From Kangiella aquimarina DSM 16071 (lineage in GTDB: Bacteria; Pseudomonadota; Gammaproteobacteria; Enterobacterales; Kangiellaceae), in contig NZ_KB893650.1 of assembly GCF_000374105.1 (NCBI RefSeq), forward strand, positions 1,831,145 through 1,895,144: a stretch of DNA of 64,000 nucleotides. The letters run 5' to 3'. The stretch's first letter is position 1, and the number at the start of each line of letters is the position of its first letter. The position numbers were made by a program, and so were the translations under genes. The notes under the pieces are model-generated. The model saw only the letters and a program-made list of their open reading frames with translations, had not been told where the DNA came from and searched no databases. Shown here in pieces: positions 17,441 to 28,903 of the stretch.

Positions 17441-19968
17441 CAGAAAGTCACTCCATAACTTAAATTATAATCGGGTCCAGACTCTGTTTGACCGTCGTAA
17501 ATACGCTGCTTATAGCCAATTGAGTAGTTCAAGAAGCTGCGTTTGCTTAATTGCCACTGATGCTGATAGCGAGCGCTCCAGATATCACCAGAGCTAAAGT
17601 TTTTCTGTTGATAAATTCCTGCTTCGAGGCTAATCCCATGCCATAAAGACAAGTCAGAGTACTTGTAAAGCAGGTGCTGATAATTGGCGGTAAGAGAAAA
17701 GCCTAGTGCAGACTCTGGATTAAAATAGAGACGGTCCGTATCTTCGCTGTTTTCTTCAAGGTATAAATATTCGTTCAAGCTAAAACGCTGCTTGAATGAC
17801 TGAAATAAACCTTGCGAACCAGAGATACTGAAAGTTTGACGCTTATTACCATCTGAGAAATCAGACTGATTCCAACTGGCTGAGTAACTTTGCTTGTCGC
17901 TATGCCGATAAGTTGTGCTAAATGACTTTAGATCAGAACTCACACCACTATAGAATGCTCTGACCGGTGTTTCTTTATTAAATGACTGATAGCCAGCATT
18001 AAAGCTTAAATAGTCACCATGGAAATACTCAATGCTACCAGCAAGTTCAGCACTATTAAGCTCTTCCACTTTAAAGAGCTCAAGCTCCGATATAAAACTC
18101 TTGGATATATATTGGCCGCCAATACCAATTGTCATAATGTTTTCATTGTCACCAAAAAAACTGGACTGATTGTTTTGCGCTTTGCTAAACATTCGCCAAT
18201 GATGATTGAGTAATTGACTGTAGGCAGCCAGCTCAAAGTTTCTGTCATTACTGGAAAACTGCGAACCACTGGAGTTACCACCTGAAGTTGATGCATAGAA
18301 GCTTGCATCAGTGGCAATATCATAATCCTCAATTAACCTCTTAACGGAATTGTTGCGTTCTTTTTCAGGAAACTGTTCGATTAATTGATTAGCTTCATGA
18401 AACTGTCGATAGGCAATAAAATTATAGGCACGGGATATTTCAAGCGGAAGATAATCTGGGTCGGTAGCCTTAATGAGAGTTAGTTGCTGGTTAGATCGTT
18501 TAACAAATCCTCTCCAGCGTAATACATTCGCCAGATTGTATCGGTACTCATTATTATTAGGTGCAACGGCCAATAACTTCTGCAGTGCATCCTCTGCACC
18601 TTCTAAATCATTGGTGTAGGCTTTGTGCATTGCCTGCATCAAAGCAACAGTCTGATAGTCAGGATTTGGCTTTTTAATTTGTTTGTCAGCAGAATATAAC
18701 CAAGCTGGACTTTGACTGATAAGTGTCTCTAGGTATTCCTCAGCGGTGACGAGCGCACCAATATCTAAAGCCGCATAATAAGCTAACTGCAAAGCATCTT
18801 TATTACTGGCTGCGATCTGATTATTGTTAAACCCATTATCAATAACATCCAATGCGTTATCCGGCTCTTGCTCTGCAAGGTAAGATTCAGTAATTGAAAG
18901 TACTCCATGATCTGGCATCTGAGGAACTAGATGATTCTGCTGTTGAGCGAGACTGATAACTTCCTTGTGTCGTGTGAGCGCATTTAGCAGTAGAACTCTA
19001 TCAGCGTATGCATATGCTAATTGCTTATCGGTAGTCGAGTCGCTTCCTTGCAACAGCTTCAGGTACTCATCGTTGTTATCAAATGCTTTATTGACCAACT
19101 CTTCATTTTCACGAGAGCGGCCATCATTGGCAATTCGACGAATAGATTTAGTATTTTGCGCAGCTCTAAGCTTAATCCAGTCTTCAGTAAGGTATAGTTC
19201 TGGCGAACTCTCCATTGCTCGACTTGCAGGAGCAATCAAACCAAGCTCAAGCAAATTCAGCGTTTTAAGACGAGTAATTTCTTGGTCGTCTTGCGCCAGC
19301 TCCAGCATTTTGTCATAAACTGAAACCTTCTCCAGAGTTTTGTTATTTTGCTGGTTATATAGAAATGCTAATAAAGATAATCCCTCCTCATTCTCAGGCT
19401 CAACAGCCAATACCTTCTGAATATAAGCTTCTGCCTGAACGAAATTATTCTCACGAATGGCAACAGCAGCCAAGCCTAAAATAGCGTCATAGTATTGAGA
19501 GTCATCTTTTAATATTTGTAAGTAGAGCTTTTTAGAAAGCGCATAATTGCCGGTTTCGCGGGCAGATATAGCTACCGCGTTTAAGGCATAATGAGGCAGT
19601 TGCTGATTAAGCAGCTGATTTGAGTAATAGGACAATGCATCACTAAACTGGCTATTCCAGGTCAGTACAGTGACATAGTCAGCCTGCAATTTACGGTGTT
19701 TTGGGAATTGGTTGAGGACTCTTCGATAGATAGCTGCTCTATCAGTGAGGTCTGGGTATTCTGACTTAGTTTTGGATGCCCAAAGATCATAATCTTGCTC
19801 GACTAAATTAATCGACAAGTCATTATTGAATTCATCAAAAGCAGTATTTCCTTTTACTGTTGCGTCAGGAGTTTCAGCGATTTGTGATCGCTGCTGAGCC
19901 TGAAAGCCATAAACTGGATATAAGATAAAGGAATAAACTGCCAGTATAAGTACCAGCTTAGTTTTCAA
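17440..19968 (-). CDS. pgaA: PgaA, outer-membrane PNAG export porin
   Basis: Outer-membrane secretin-like porin that exports de-acetylated PNAG. The 842-residue protein has a signal peptide (MKTKLVLILAVYSF...GFQAQQ), a long TPR-type alpha-helical N-terminal half (about residues 50-550), and a C-terminal beta-barrel half rich in aromatic-alternating strands ending in YGVTF. The last residue Phe fits BAM recognition. The ORF can start four codons earlier (19980), but the TTG at 19966-19968 begins the signal peptide and has GGGA six bases upstream; an ATG between them is out of frame. The promoter overlaps a 14-bp palindrome. Confidence 0.9.
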   Translation of the reverse strand: MKTKLVLILAVYSFILYPVYGFQAQQRSQIAETPDATVKGNTAFDEFNNDLSINLVEQDYDLWASKTKSEYPDLTDRAAIYRRVLNQFPKHRKLQADYVTVLTWNSQFSDALSYYSNQLLNQQLPHYALNAVAISARETGNYALSKKLYLQILKDDSQYYDAILGLAAVAIRENNFVQAEAYIQKVLAVEPENEEGLSLLAFLYNQQNNKTLEKVSVYDKMLELAQDDQEITRLKTLNLLELGLIAPASRAMESSPELYLTEDWIKLRAAQNTKSIRRIANDGRSRENEELVNKAFDNNDEYLKLLQGSDSTTDKQLAYAYADRVLLLNALTRHKEVISLAQQQNHLVPQMPDHGVLSITESYLAEQEPDNALDVIDNGFNNNQIAASNKDALQLAYYAALDIGALVTAEEYLETLISQSPAWLYSADKQIKKPNPDYQTVALMQAMHKAYTNDLEGAEDALQKLLAVAPNNNEYRYNLANVLRWRGFVKRSNQQLTLIKATDPDYLPLEISRAYNFIAYRQFHEANQLIEQFPEKERNNSVKRLIEDYDIATDASFYASTSGGNSSGSQFSSNDRNFELAAYSQLLNHHWRMFSKAQNNQSSFFGDNENIMTIGIGGQYISKSFISELELFKVEELNSAELAGSIEYFHGDYLSFNAGYQSFNKETPVRAFYSGVSSDLKSFSTTYRHSDKQSYSASWNQSDFSDGNKRQTFSISGSQGLFQSFKQRFSLNEYLYLEENSEDTDRLYFNPESALGFSLTANYQHLLYKYSDLSLWHGISLEAGIYQQKNFSSGDIWSARYQHQWQLSKRSFLNYSIGYKQRIYDGQTESGPDYNLSYGVTF

Positions 19969-19996
19969 CGCGCATCCCAAATTTATTTATGATTCT

Positions 19997-20036
19997 ATGC
20001 AAGCGCGCATTGTACTGAGTTATTTTTAAGCAGCAA
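19997..20036 (-). promoter_or_regulatory. pgaA promoter with overlapping palindromic operator
   Basis: On the minus strand: -35 TTGCTG (20031-20036), 16-bp spacer, -10 TACAAT (20009-20014). The palindrome ATGCGCGCTTGCAT (19997-20010) starts within the last two bases of the -10 and covers the start point. The same 14-mer occurs at 35728-35741 and a near copy at 36017-36030 with identical promoter geometry. A repressor at this position would block initiation. Confidence 0.55.
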
Positions 20037-20141
20037 TAAATTTTGTGGACTAGATCAAGGTTTTCTCAGTGGATTCATGAAACTAAAGGTCGATCTTGTA
20101 AAACAAGCTGACAGAAGTGACTTTCTTTATGGCCTGCTATA

Positions 20142-20780
20142 TTAGCCTTTAAGTTGTCGGATATCATCAATAATGGCCTTAGGCTGACAACTTCGTAACA
20201 TCTCAATGGTATGAGCGCCAAAAGTTACGCCGATGCTCGGCATTCCAGCCTTTCTAGCCATTTCCAAATCAAATGTCGTATCACCGACCATTACCGATTG
20301 CTCAGGGCTGGTTTTGGTGTGAGCCATTAATTTATTAAGCATTTCCGGATGAGGCTTACCCTGTGCTTCATCGCTGGCGATAGTCACATCAAACATTGAC
20401 TTCAGTCCAGAGTCATTTAATACCCTCTCAAGGCCTTCTCTTGCCTTACCGGTCGCGACTGCAATTAAATGCCCCTGGCTTTTGAGATGCTCAAGGGTTT
20501 CAGCCGTACCTTCAAATAGCGGGCTTGGGGTTGGATCACCTTCCACGTATTGGTAACGATATTCTTTAGTGATCCAGTCGTGATCGTCAACTTCCGGGAA
20601 TAAGCGTCGGTAGCACTCAGTTAGATTTAGGCCAATTATACCGCGCACATCATCAACGGAAGGGACAGGCAATTTTAAATTTGTAGCCGTTGTCTGCATT
20701 GCTGAAACAATCCGCCCTGTTGAATCCATCAAAGTACCATCCCAGTCAAAAACAATTAATCGGGTTTGCTTTGATATCAT
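20142..20780 (-). CDS. HAD-superfamily phosphatase (phosphoglycolate-phosphatase-like)
   Basis: The 212-residue protein has the HAD motifs: FDWDGTLMDSTG (nucleophile Asp), VATGKAREGL (motif II), KPHPEML (motif III Lys) and MVGDTTFDLEMA (motif IV acids), with a class IA alpha-helical cap. The substrate is not certain; this subgroup includes phosphoglycolate and nucleotide phosphatases. Its ATG overlaps the rluC stop by 4 bp (ATGA), so the two are translated as a unit. HAD genes next to rluC are common in gammaproteobacteria. Confidence 0.88.
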   Translation of the reverse strand: MISKQTRLIVFDWDGTLMDSTGRIVSAMQTTATNLKLPVPSVDDVRGIIGLNLTECYRRLFPEVDDHDWITKEYRYQYVEGDPTPSPLFEGTAETLEHLKSQGHLIAVATGKAREGLERVLNDSGLKSMFDVTIASDEAQGKPHPEMLNKLMAHTKTSPEQSVMVGDTTFDLEMARKAGMPSIGVTFGAHTIEMLRSCQPKAIIDDIRQLKG

Positions 20781-21727
20781 CGACGTAAATACTCCAACAT
20801 TTTCTGTAAATCTTCCGGTAAAGGAGCCTCTACCTTAATAGCCTTGTCTTCAGGAGTCACTTTAAACGTCAAGGAATAGGCATGAAGGAACAAACGTCCT
20901 GAGAGACCTTGCTGTTTGAAACGCTCAGTTATCTCATCATTACCGTATTTAGGATCACCAACTAATGGGTGCCCTGCCTGCTGAGCATGGACACGAATTT
21001 GATGTGTTCGACCGGTAACAGGCTCTGCTGATACCAGCGTAAAGTCTTTAAAGTTTTCGACAACACTGAATGAAGTTAATGATGGTTTACCACCCTCGGT
21101 CACTCTAACAATTCTTTCGCCTGACTTTAAATGATGTTTCGCCAACGGATAATCAATATGTTTTAACTTAGCAGGCCACTTACCTTCCACTAATGCCCAA
21201 TATTGCTTACTCATCAGTTTCTTTTGCAGCTGTTCATGCAAAAAGCGCAGCGTACTTCGTTTTTTAGCAATTAATAGACAACCTGAAGTATCGCGGTCAA
21301 GTCTATGAACTAGCTCTAAAAATGGTGCCTCTGGTCTTAAGGCACGTAGCGCTTCGATAACCCCGAAACTCATGCCGCTACCGCCATGAACTGCCATACC
21401 ATGCGGCTTATTCAATACAATCAGGCGCTTATCTTCATACAGAATAGCGTTTTCGAGATCCTGAACGATATTCAGGTTAACAGGGACTTCTGTTTCAGTA
21501 TTGGTGGTTTTGACAGGCGGGATACGTACCGAATCCCCCTCTTCAATCTTGTATTCAGCTTTAACGCGCCCTTTATTAACACGGACTTCGCCTTTTCTAA
21601 GCATTTTATAGATACGAGATTTAGGAACGCCTTTCAGCTTTTTTAGCAAAAAGTTATCGATGCGCTGACCAGCTTCTTCAGTCTGCACTTCAACAAATTG
21701 GACTTTTGGACGGGATTCATTGTTCAT
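20777..21727 (-). CDS. rluC: 23S rRNA pseudouridine synthase RluC
   Basis: Makes pseudouridines at three sites of 23S rRNA (955, 2504, 2580 in E. coli). The 316-residue protein has an N-terminal S4 RNA-binding domain (residues about 15-75) and the RluA-type catalytic domain with ELVHRLDRDTSGCLLIAK, where the second Asp is catalytic, and GRTHQIRVHAQ. Divergent position from rne supports RluC over RluD. The ATG at 21725-21727 is preferred to a TTG three codons upstream. Confidence 0.95.
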   Translation of the reverse strand: MNNESRPKVQFVEVQTEEAGQRIDNFLLKKLKGVPKSRIYKMLRKGEVRVNKGRVKAEYKIEEGDSVRIPPVKTTNTETEVPVNLNIVQDLENAILYEDKRLIVLNKPHGMAVHGGSGMSFGVIEALRALRPEAPFLELVHRLDRDTSGCLLIAKKRSTLRFLHEQLQKKLMSKQYWALVEGKWPAKLKHIDYPLAKHHLKSGERIVRVTEGGKPSLTSFSVVENFKDFTLVSAEPVTGRTHQIRVHAQQAGHPLVGDPKYGNDEITERFKQQGLSGRLFLHAYSLTFKVTPEDKAIKVEAPLPEDLQKMLEYLRR

Positions 21728-21782
21728 CGGGCGCAACTATACCTGAAAACACGCCAAATCAATAGCTTAAATCAACAAAAGA

Positions 21783-21811
21783 TTGCCCTGTATATATAAG
21801 CAGTCTATAAT
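21783..21811 (+). promoter_or_regulatory. rne promoter
   Basis: -35 TTGCCC (21783-21788), 17-bp spacer, perfect -10 TATAAT (21806-21811). The start point would be near 21818, which gives the rne mRNA a leader of about 520 nt. Confidence 0.75.
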
Positions 21812-21817
21812 GCCGAA

Positions 21818-22336
21818 CTGAGCTATATGCTCCGAAAGAGCGCCTGGTGTCGCTCCTTCCGCCTTAAACAAGCAAAGCTTGGGTCTGTTACCAATAGGCC
21901 TCTAAGGAAAAGGAAGCAAACAACATCTTATATGTAGGTATTTAATCAGCACAAACGTTAGACAACTCTAAACAAGAGATGAGAAACGTAAAAGCTGAAA
22001 TACCATAAAAGTTGAAATGATTTTATAAAGCCGGTCACCGGAAAATAGCAGAATTGTAGAGTAGCATAACAAACGTTTATAAGAATAAACGTTCACGTTA
22101 CTTGGTTAGTTTGGCTTCTTTCGCGCACAAAAAGCGGTAAGACGTGGAATAGCCAAACAGGAAATCAATAGGTTTAACAGTCAAATTAGTGATGAAAAGG
22201 CAGTTTAAGATACTGAACTTACAGAAACTCACAATAAAAACCCCTTGTTTTTAAAGGCTTGCTGGGTTTTTAACCCCTATTCCTAATATTCTTGCTAACT
22301 CTTCCTGTGTCCGCAGAAATTGAGAGTTAATAACAA
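21818..22336 (+). promoter_or_regulatory. Long rne 5' leader
   Basis: No ORF is seen between the rluC start and rne. The region shows several hairpin-forming segments, for example AAAAACCC (22236-22243) pairing with GGGTTTTT (22264-22271) about 66 nt before the rne ATG, and GAGC...GCTC near 21838-21856. In E. coli the 361-nt rne leader mediates autoregulation by RNase E cleavage. A similar role is likely here by inference; I could not align it to the E. coli hairpins. Confidence 0.5.
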
Positions 22337-25150
22337 ATGAGACGTATGTTGATTAACGCAACGAATCATCATGAAGAGTTGCGTGTTGCGCTGGTGGATG
22401 GCCAGCGTTTGTATGATTTAGATATCGAACTGGCAGGAAGAGAACAAAAAAAAGGTAACATCTACAAAGGCAAGGTCACTCGTATCGAGCCGAGCCTTGA
22501 AGCCGCTTTTGTGGACTATGGCGCAGAACGCCATGGCTTCCTTCCTCTAAAAGAAGTCGCCCGCGAATATATGCATAATGCCCCATCGCGTGGTCGCCCT
22601 ACCATTAAAGATGCCCTTAAAGAAGGCCAGGAAATCATTGTTCAGATTGATAAAGAAGAGCGTGGTAACAAAGGCGCAGCCTTAACTACATCAATCAGTC
22701 TGGCCGGCAGTTACCTGGTTCTGATGCCAAACAATCCTCGCGCTGGCGGTATATCACGCCGTATCGAAGGTGAAGAGCGTGCCGAACTTAAGCAGGTTAT
22801 GAGTCAACTTCCTGTACCTAATGGTATGGGCTGCATCGTTCGTACCGCAGGTATTGGCAAAAGCCTCGAAGAAATCCAATACGATTTCAACTACTTGATC
22901 GATACCTGGAATGGCATTAAACAAGTTGCTGGCACCCGCCCTGCTCCTTTCTTAATTACTCAGGAATCTGACGTAATCACTCGAGCAATCCGTGATTATC
23001 TGCGTCCTGATATCGGTGAAATTATCATTGATCGCCAGGAAGTTTATGAGCGTGTAAAAACTGAACTTCAGTACCAGCGTCCTGACTTTGTGAACAAGGT
23101 TAAGCTGTATCGCGATGAAATCCCTTTATTCAACCGTTACCAGGTTGAAAGCCAGATTGAAAGCGCCTTCCAACGCGAAGTAAGACTTCCATCCGGTGGC
23201 TCAGTCGTTTTTGACCAAACAGAAGCTCTGTTATCAATCGATATTAACTCTGCCCGCGCAACCAAGGGTGGAGATATTGAAGAAACGGCTCTACACACTA
23301 ACGTAGAAGCTGCTGAAGAAATTGCCCGCCAATTACGCTTGCGTGATATTGGAGGCTTAATTGTTATCGACTTCATCGACATGGGGCCTCCCCGTAACCA
23401 ACGTGAAGTTGAGCGAGTATTAAAAGAATCAGTTGCTCGTGATCGCGCAAGAATTCAGATTGGTCGCATTTCTCGTTTTGGTTTGCTAGAAATGTCACGC
23501 CAACGCTTGCGTCCATCATTGGAAGAATCAAGCCAACACGTCTGTCCACGTTGTACTGGTTCAGGCGTTATTCGTGGTACCGACTCACTGGCCCTTTCTA
23601 TTCTGCGTCTAATGGAAGACGAAGCAATGAAAGAGTCTACCGCAGAGGTTCAGGCTTTAGTTCCAGTAGAAGTTGCCACATTCCTGTTGAATGAAAAGCG
23701 TCGAAAAATCGAGCAAATCGAAAAGCGTCAAAAAGTTCGCCTGGTGGTAGTACCAAATCCTTACCTGGAAACACCTCATTATGAAGTGTTACGCGTCAAA
23801 GCTGGCGAAACCTTAGAGGATGCCAGCTACAGTCTAATTGGTGATGCGCCACAGGTTGAATTGGTAAGAAGCAGCACTCAAGCAGCACCTGCAAGTGATC
23901 AGCCAGCACTAAAAGGCGTTAAACCAACGACTCCACCGCCAGCACCAAGTAAACCAGTCAAGAAGAAAAAGCCCGGTCTATTTAAACGACTTTGGACTGC
24001 TTTATTTGGCGACAGTGATGACAAGAAAAAGAAAACCAAAAAATCACAAAATAACCGTGGTAAATACGACCGTAATAATCGTGGCCGTAATAACCGCTAC
24101 CAGGGTAAAAAGCGCAACAACCAGAAAGGCCGTAATCAAAACCGCAATCAGCAGCAGGAACAGCGGGATGATAAAGAGAAGCCGCAACAAAAGTCTGGTG
24201 GTCGCCCACAAAAGAAACAACAAGACAAGCCGCAAAGAAAACAGCAGGCTGCTCATAAACAAGAACCAAAGCATGAACAGAAAAAAGAGCAGCAACCTGA
24301 AGCTAAGCGTCCTCCGCGTAAAACACGTGCTGAGCGTATGGCTGAAGCTCAACAAGGTAATAAGCCAGCTCAGGAGCAACAATCAAGTCCTAACAAAGAG
24401 CAAGCTCAACAACAGAAAAAACCTTCAGTTCGCTCAGCGATAAAAGGTAAACAGCCTCAAGCTGAAGTTGCTGAGAGTAAGCCGGCTACAAAGCAAGGTA
24501 AAACTGGTAATGAAAAACCTGCAAAGGAACGCACTCCTAAGAGTAAAGCTCAAGCAGAAGACATTATTGTGTATAAAGCCCATAAATCTTTAGAGCGCAG
24601 TATTACTGACGTTATGGGTTACACTAAAGACAAAAAGGCGAGTAATGTAGAACCAGATGCACCTGCGCAACAAGCAGCTAATGATTCTAATATTGAGCAG
24701 TCTACTTCATCTAAGCCTAAGGCAGCATCAGAGCAAGTCAAAGCTGAGCCTGTTGCTAAAACATTAGATGCAGAAACTGTTGAGCCATTTGTGAATAAAG
24801 ATGTTGAAGCGGCAAATGAGAAACCTCAACCAAGCTCTGACATCCAGCAAGAAGCTAACTTGGCAAAACCATCTCCTGAAAATGATGATAATGCCAAAAG
24901 TAATGCATCTAAAGCAGAGTCGGACTCTAGCCAATCAACTGAGAATTTGGTTGCAAAGAAACATGAATCAACTCATGCTTCAGCGCCAATGGCAAAAGCT
25001 GTAACTACAGATACAGTCGTATCAGCAGCATTCACGCCAAAGCCTTATCAATTCTCAGATAGTGACATTATCACTTCTGATATTGAAGACAGCAGTGATA
25101 AGCACAGCAACAGCCCAGCAGCTAAAACCAGCTCTTTAAGTGATGCGTAA
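22337..25150 (+). CDS. rne: Ribonuclease E
   Basis: Endoribonuclease for mRNA decay and rRNA/tRNA maturation; scaffold of the degradosome. The 937-residue protein has the catalytic half (1-about 510): S1 domain ([22 protein letters not shown]), DNase I-like active site with [17 protein letters not shown] and DFIDMG, and the zinc-link CPRCTGSG. A short segment [14 protein letters not shown] near 550-563 resembles the membrane-anchoring amphipathic helix. The C-terminal half is disordered, rich in Lys/Arg/Gln/Asn (RNA-binding) then Ala/Ser/acidic, with a final [11 protein letters not shown] motif. It begins with [31 protein letters not shown], as in E. coli. Confidence 0.98.
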   Translation: MRRMLINATNHHEELRVALVDGQRLYDLDIELAGREQKKGNIYKGKVTRIEPSLEAAFVDYGAERHGFLPLKEVAREYMHNAPSRGRPTIKDALKEGQEIIVQIDKEERGNKGAALTTSISLAGSYLVLMPNNPRAGGISRRIEGEERAELKQVMSQLPVPNGMGCIVRTAGIGKSLEEIQYDFNYLIDTWNGIKQVAGTRPAPFLITQESDVITRAIRDYLRPDIGEIIIDRQEVYERVKTELQYQRPDFVNKVKLYRDEIPLFNRYQVESQIESAFQREVRLPSGGSVVFDQTEALLSIDINSARATKGGDIEETALHTNVEAAEEIARQLRLRDIGGLIVIDFIDMGPPRNQREVERVLKESVARDRARIQIGRISRFGLLEMSRQRLRPSLEESSQHVCPRCTGSGVIRGTDSLALSILRLMEDEAMKESTAEVQALVPVEVATFLLNEKRRKIEQIEKRQKVRLVVVPNPYLETPHYEVLRVKAGETLEDASYSLIGDAPQVELVRSSTQAAPASDQPALKGVKPTTPPPAPSKPVKKKKPGLFKRLWTALFGDSDDKKKKTKKSQNNRGKYDRNNRGRNNRYQGKKRNNQKGRNQNRNQQQEQRDDKEKPQQKSGGRPQKKQQDKPQRKQQAAHKQEPKHEQKKEQQPEAKRPPRKTRAERMAEAQQGNKPAQEQQSSPNKEQAQQQKKPSVRSAIKGKQPQAEVAESKPATKQGKTGNEKPAKERTPKSKAQAEDIIVYKAHKSLERSITDVMGYTKDKKASNVEPDAPAQQAANDSNIEQSTSSKPKAASEQVKAEPVAKTLDAETVEPFVNKDVEAANEKPQPSSDIQQEANLAKPSPENDDNAKSNASKAESDSSQSTENLVAKKHESTHASAPMAKAVTTDTVVSAAFTPKPYQFSDSDIITSDIEDSSDKHSNSPAAKTSSLSDA

Positions 25151-25170
25151 AAGCTAAGGGTGAGATAGAA

Positions 25171-25199
25171 AAAAAGGAGGCATAATCGCCTCCTTTTTT
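25171..25199. terminator. Bidirectional terminator between rne and the histidine phosphatase gene
   Basis: AAGGAGGC pairs with GCCTCCTT across a six-base ATAATC loop, with A- and T-tracts on both sides. It ends 27 bp before the stop of the minus-strand gene, so it can serve both convergent genes. Confidence 0.88.
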
Positions 25200-25225
25200 A
25201 TTAGATATACACTTTTAGTAAAAAG

Positions 25226-25792
25226 TCATTGAGCAATCGTTATCAATCTTTGGTGCACATTTCCTTGTTCATTCTTGATGTGAAAGATGGCACCGTAATC
25301 ATTTTCTGCTAAAAAAACTTGAGTATCCTGTTTCAAATCCTGCCCTGCAAAAGTTACCTCAAAATGACCTCCAAAAGAAGTAACTATACTTGGAACAGTG
25401 TTTGAGTGGCCGATAATCATAATACTCTTACCACAGTATTCCTTATAAACTCTCTCTACAAGTAATGGGTTATTGCTTGGATCGTAAATATAAACATCAA
25501 AGTCATATTTTTTCGCTGAAGGATTTATTGATTGTTTAGTTCTAAGATAATCAGTGGAAAAAGCGGCATCAATCTTACTCATGAATGATAGTTCCGATAA
25601 TTGAATAGCCATTTCCTTGCCAAGAATACTAAGCTCTGGATCTTTATTAACAGGTAATTCTGTTGATACCTCTTTAGGCAGATGTCGCATAACAAAAACC
25701 TCGTAGTTTTGACATTCTGCGGTTTCTTTAGCCAACAATGAAAAGCTAGTCAATAAGCCAGAAGCTAGCAAAATGGTTTTTATTGGCTTCAT
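25226..25792 (-). CDS. Secreted histidine-phosphatase superfamily protein
   Basis: The 188-residue protein has a signal peptide (MKPIKTILLASGLLTSFSLLA) and the phosphoglycerate-mutase-like fold: VFVMRHLP (the usual RHG is RHL here), STDYLRTKQS, and IMIIGHSNTVPSIV with the second catalytic His. The RH dyad and distal GHS are kept, so catalysis is plausible, but the glycine-to-leucine change in the RHG motif is uncommon. The periplasmic substrate is unknown. It ends at the shared terminator with rne and lies 9 bp downstream of ligA. Confidence 0.8.
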   Translation of the reverse strand: MKPIKTILLASGLLTSFSLLAKETAECQNYEVFVMRHLPKEVSTELPVNKDPELSILGKEMAIQLSELSFMSKIDAAFSTDYLRTKQSINPSAKKYDFDVYIYDPSNNPLLVERVYKEYCGKSIMIIGHSNTVPSIVTSFGGHFEVTFAGQDLKQDTQVFLAENDYGAIFHIKNEQGNVHQRLITIAQ

Positions 25793-25801
25793 TCATATCT
25801 C

Positions 25802-27826
<2,025 letters not shown>

Positions 27827-27846
27827 CTATGTTGGAATTGGTTGGA

Positions 27847-28872
27847 TTAATGTTTATTGAGCAGCTGTCGACGTTCAAACTCGCTGATTTGTTCTTTGTG
27901 GTGGGTTTCAATCTGACGACTAAAATTACTTCGACTTCCATCAAGAATACGTCCGCCCAATTGTTGCGTAATAGCTTGCGCGGTTTTAACCATCAATTCA
28001 TAAGCTTGCATAGGCTTTTTAGGTCCTGGCAGTGTCATAAACAATGCCAGCCCTTTTGAATGCAAATTATCGATGTCATCTAAATCAAAAATGCCAGGTT
28101 CAAATGCATTGGCTAGACTGAACTGAACCGCACCACGACCATTTGCCTGGGCATGACGATGGAAAATATCCATATCACCATGTCGCATACCTTGCTCAAC
28201 AAGAGTTTGCACCAATTCCGGACCGTGATAAGGCTTCTCCTGTGGCGCAACCACGTACAGTGAGAAAATCAGGTCTGGTTCAACTTCGACCGCAGGTTTT
28301 TCTTCTTCTACGTCTTCAAAAAGTGATGTTTGCTTTGGTTGCTCTGGCTTAGACTCAACTTTTGGTTCGGACTTAACAGTTTCTTTAGCGGCTTCACGCT
28401 TGAAGTGCTCGCTGGTGAATTCAAACAATGCATCATCAAGAACGGGAATATTGTCTTCATCTATAATGGGATCTTTATGTTCGTTCACATCATTCGATAA
28501 AACCCTACTCTGCTCATTGTCAGAGGTCATAGGTTTTGTGGCCTGAGTTTGCGCAATATCTTCTGAACCAACAGGTTGAGACATTTGCTCCTCAACATCA
28601 TGGGCAGCAATCGTAGAAGTCGTTGCATTATTTGAGCTAGCTTCCTGACTATGAGCAGTAGTTGAATCTGACTTTTTGCCGACGACTCTGACTTCACCAA
28701 TACCATCGGGATCAAAACCCGTCTTATCGCGCTGCTGCTCCAATCGCTGTTCATAAAGCTCACGCTCTACTTTTTCTCGCCTGACTTTACTTCGTCGTTT
28801 TGCATCAAAGTAAATAAAGCCAATAATAATTAAGCCTACGATTATCAGTAACAAAGTGAACTGCAAGTCCAT
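27847..28872 (-). CDS. zipA: Cell division protein ZipA
   Basis: Anchors FtsZ at the membrane and helps build the Z ring. The 341-residue protein has one N-terminal transmembrane helix (FTLLLIIVGLIIIGFIYF), then a charged, low-complexity linker rich in E, S, T and Q (about residues 25-190). The C-terminal FtsZ-binding domain shows HRHAQANGRGAVQFSLAN and GPKKPMQAYELMVKTAQ. The ATG at 28870-28872 has AAGG seven bases upstream; a GTG one codon earlier is possible. Flanking smc and ligA support the call. Confidence 0.95.
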   Translation of the reverse strand: MDLQFTLLLIIVGLIIIGFIYFDAKRRSKVRREKVERELYEQRLEQQRDKTGFDPDGIGEVRVVGKKSDSTTAHSQEASSNNATTSTIAAHDVEEQMSQPVGSEDIAQTQATKPMTSDNEQSRVLSNDVNEHKDPIIDEDNIPVLDDALFEFTSEHFKREAAKETVKSEPKVESKPEQPKQTSLFEDVEEEKPAVEVEPDLIFSLYVVAPQEKPYHGPELVQTLVEQGMRHGDMDIFHRHAQANGRGAVQFSLANAFEPGIFDLDDIDNLHSKGLALFMTLPGPKKPMQAYELMVKTAQAITQQLGGRILDGSRSNFSRQIETHHKEQISEFERRQLLNKH

Positions 28873-28903
28873 CACTTCACCTTTTCATTCATTATATTAA
28901 TTG

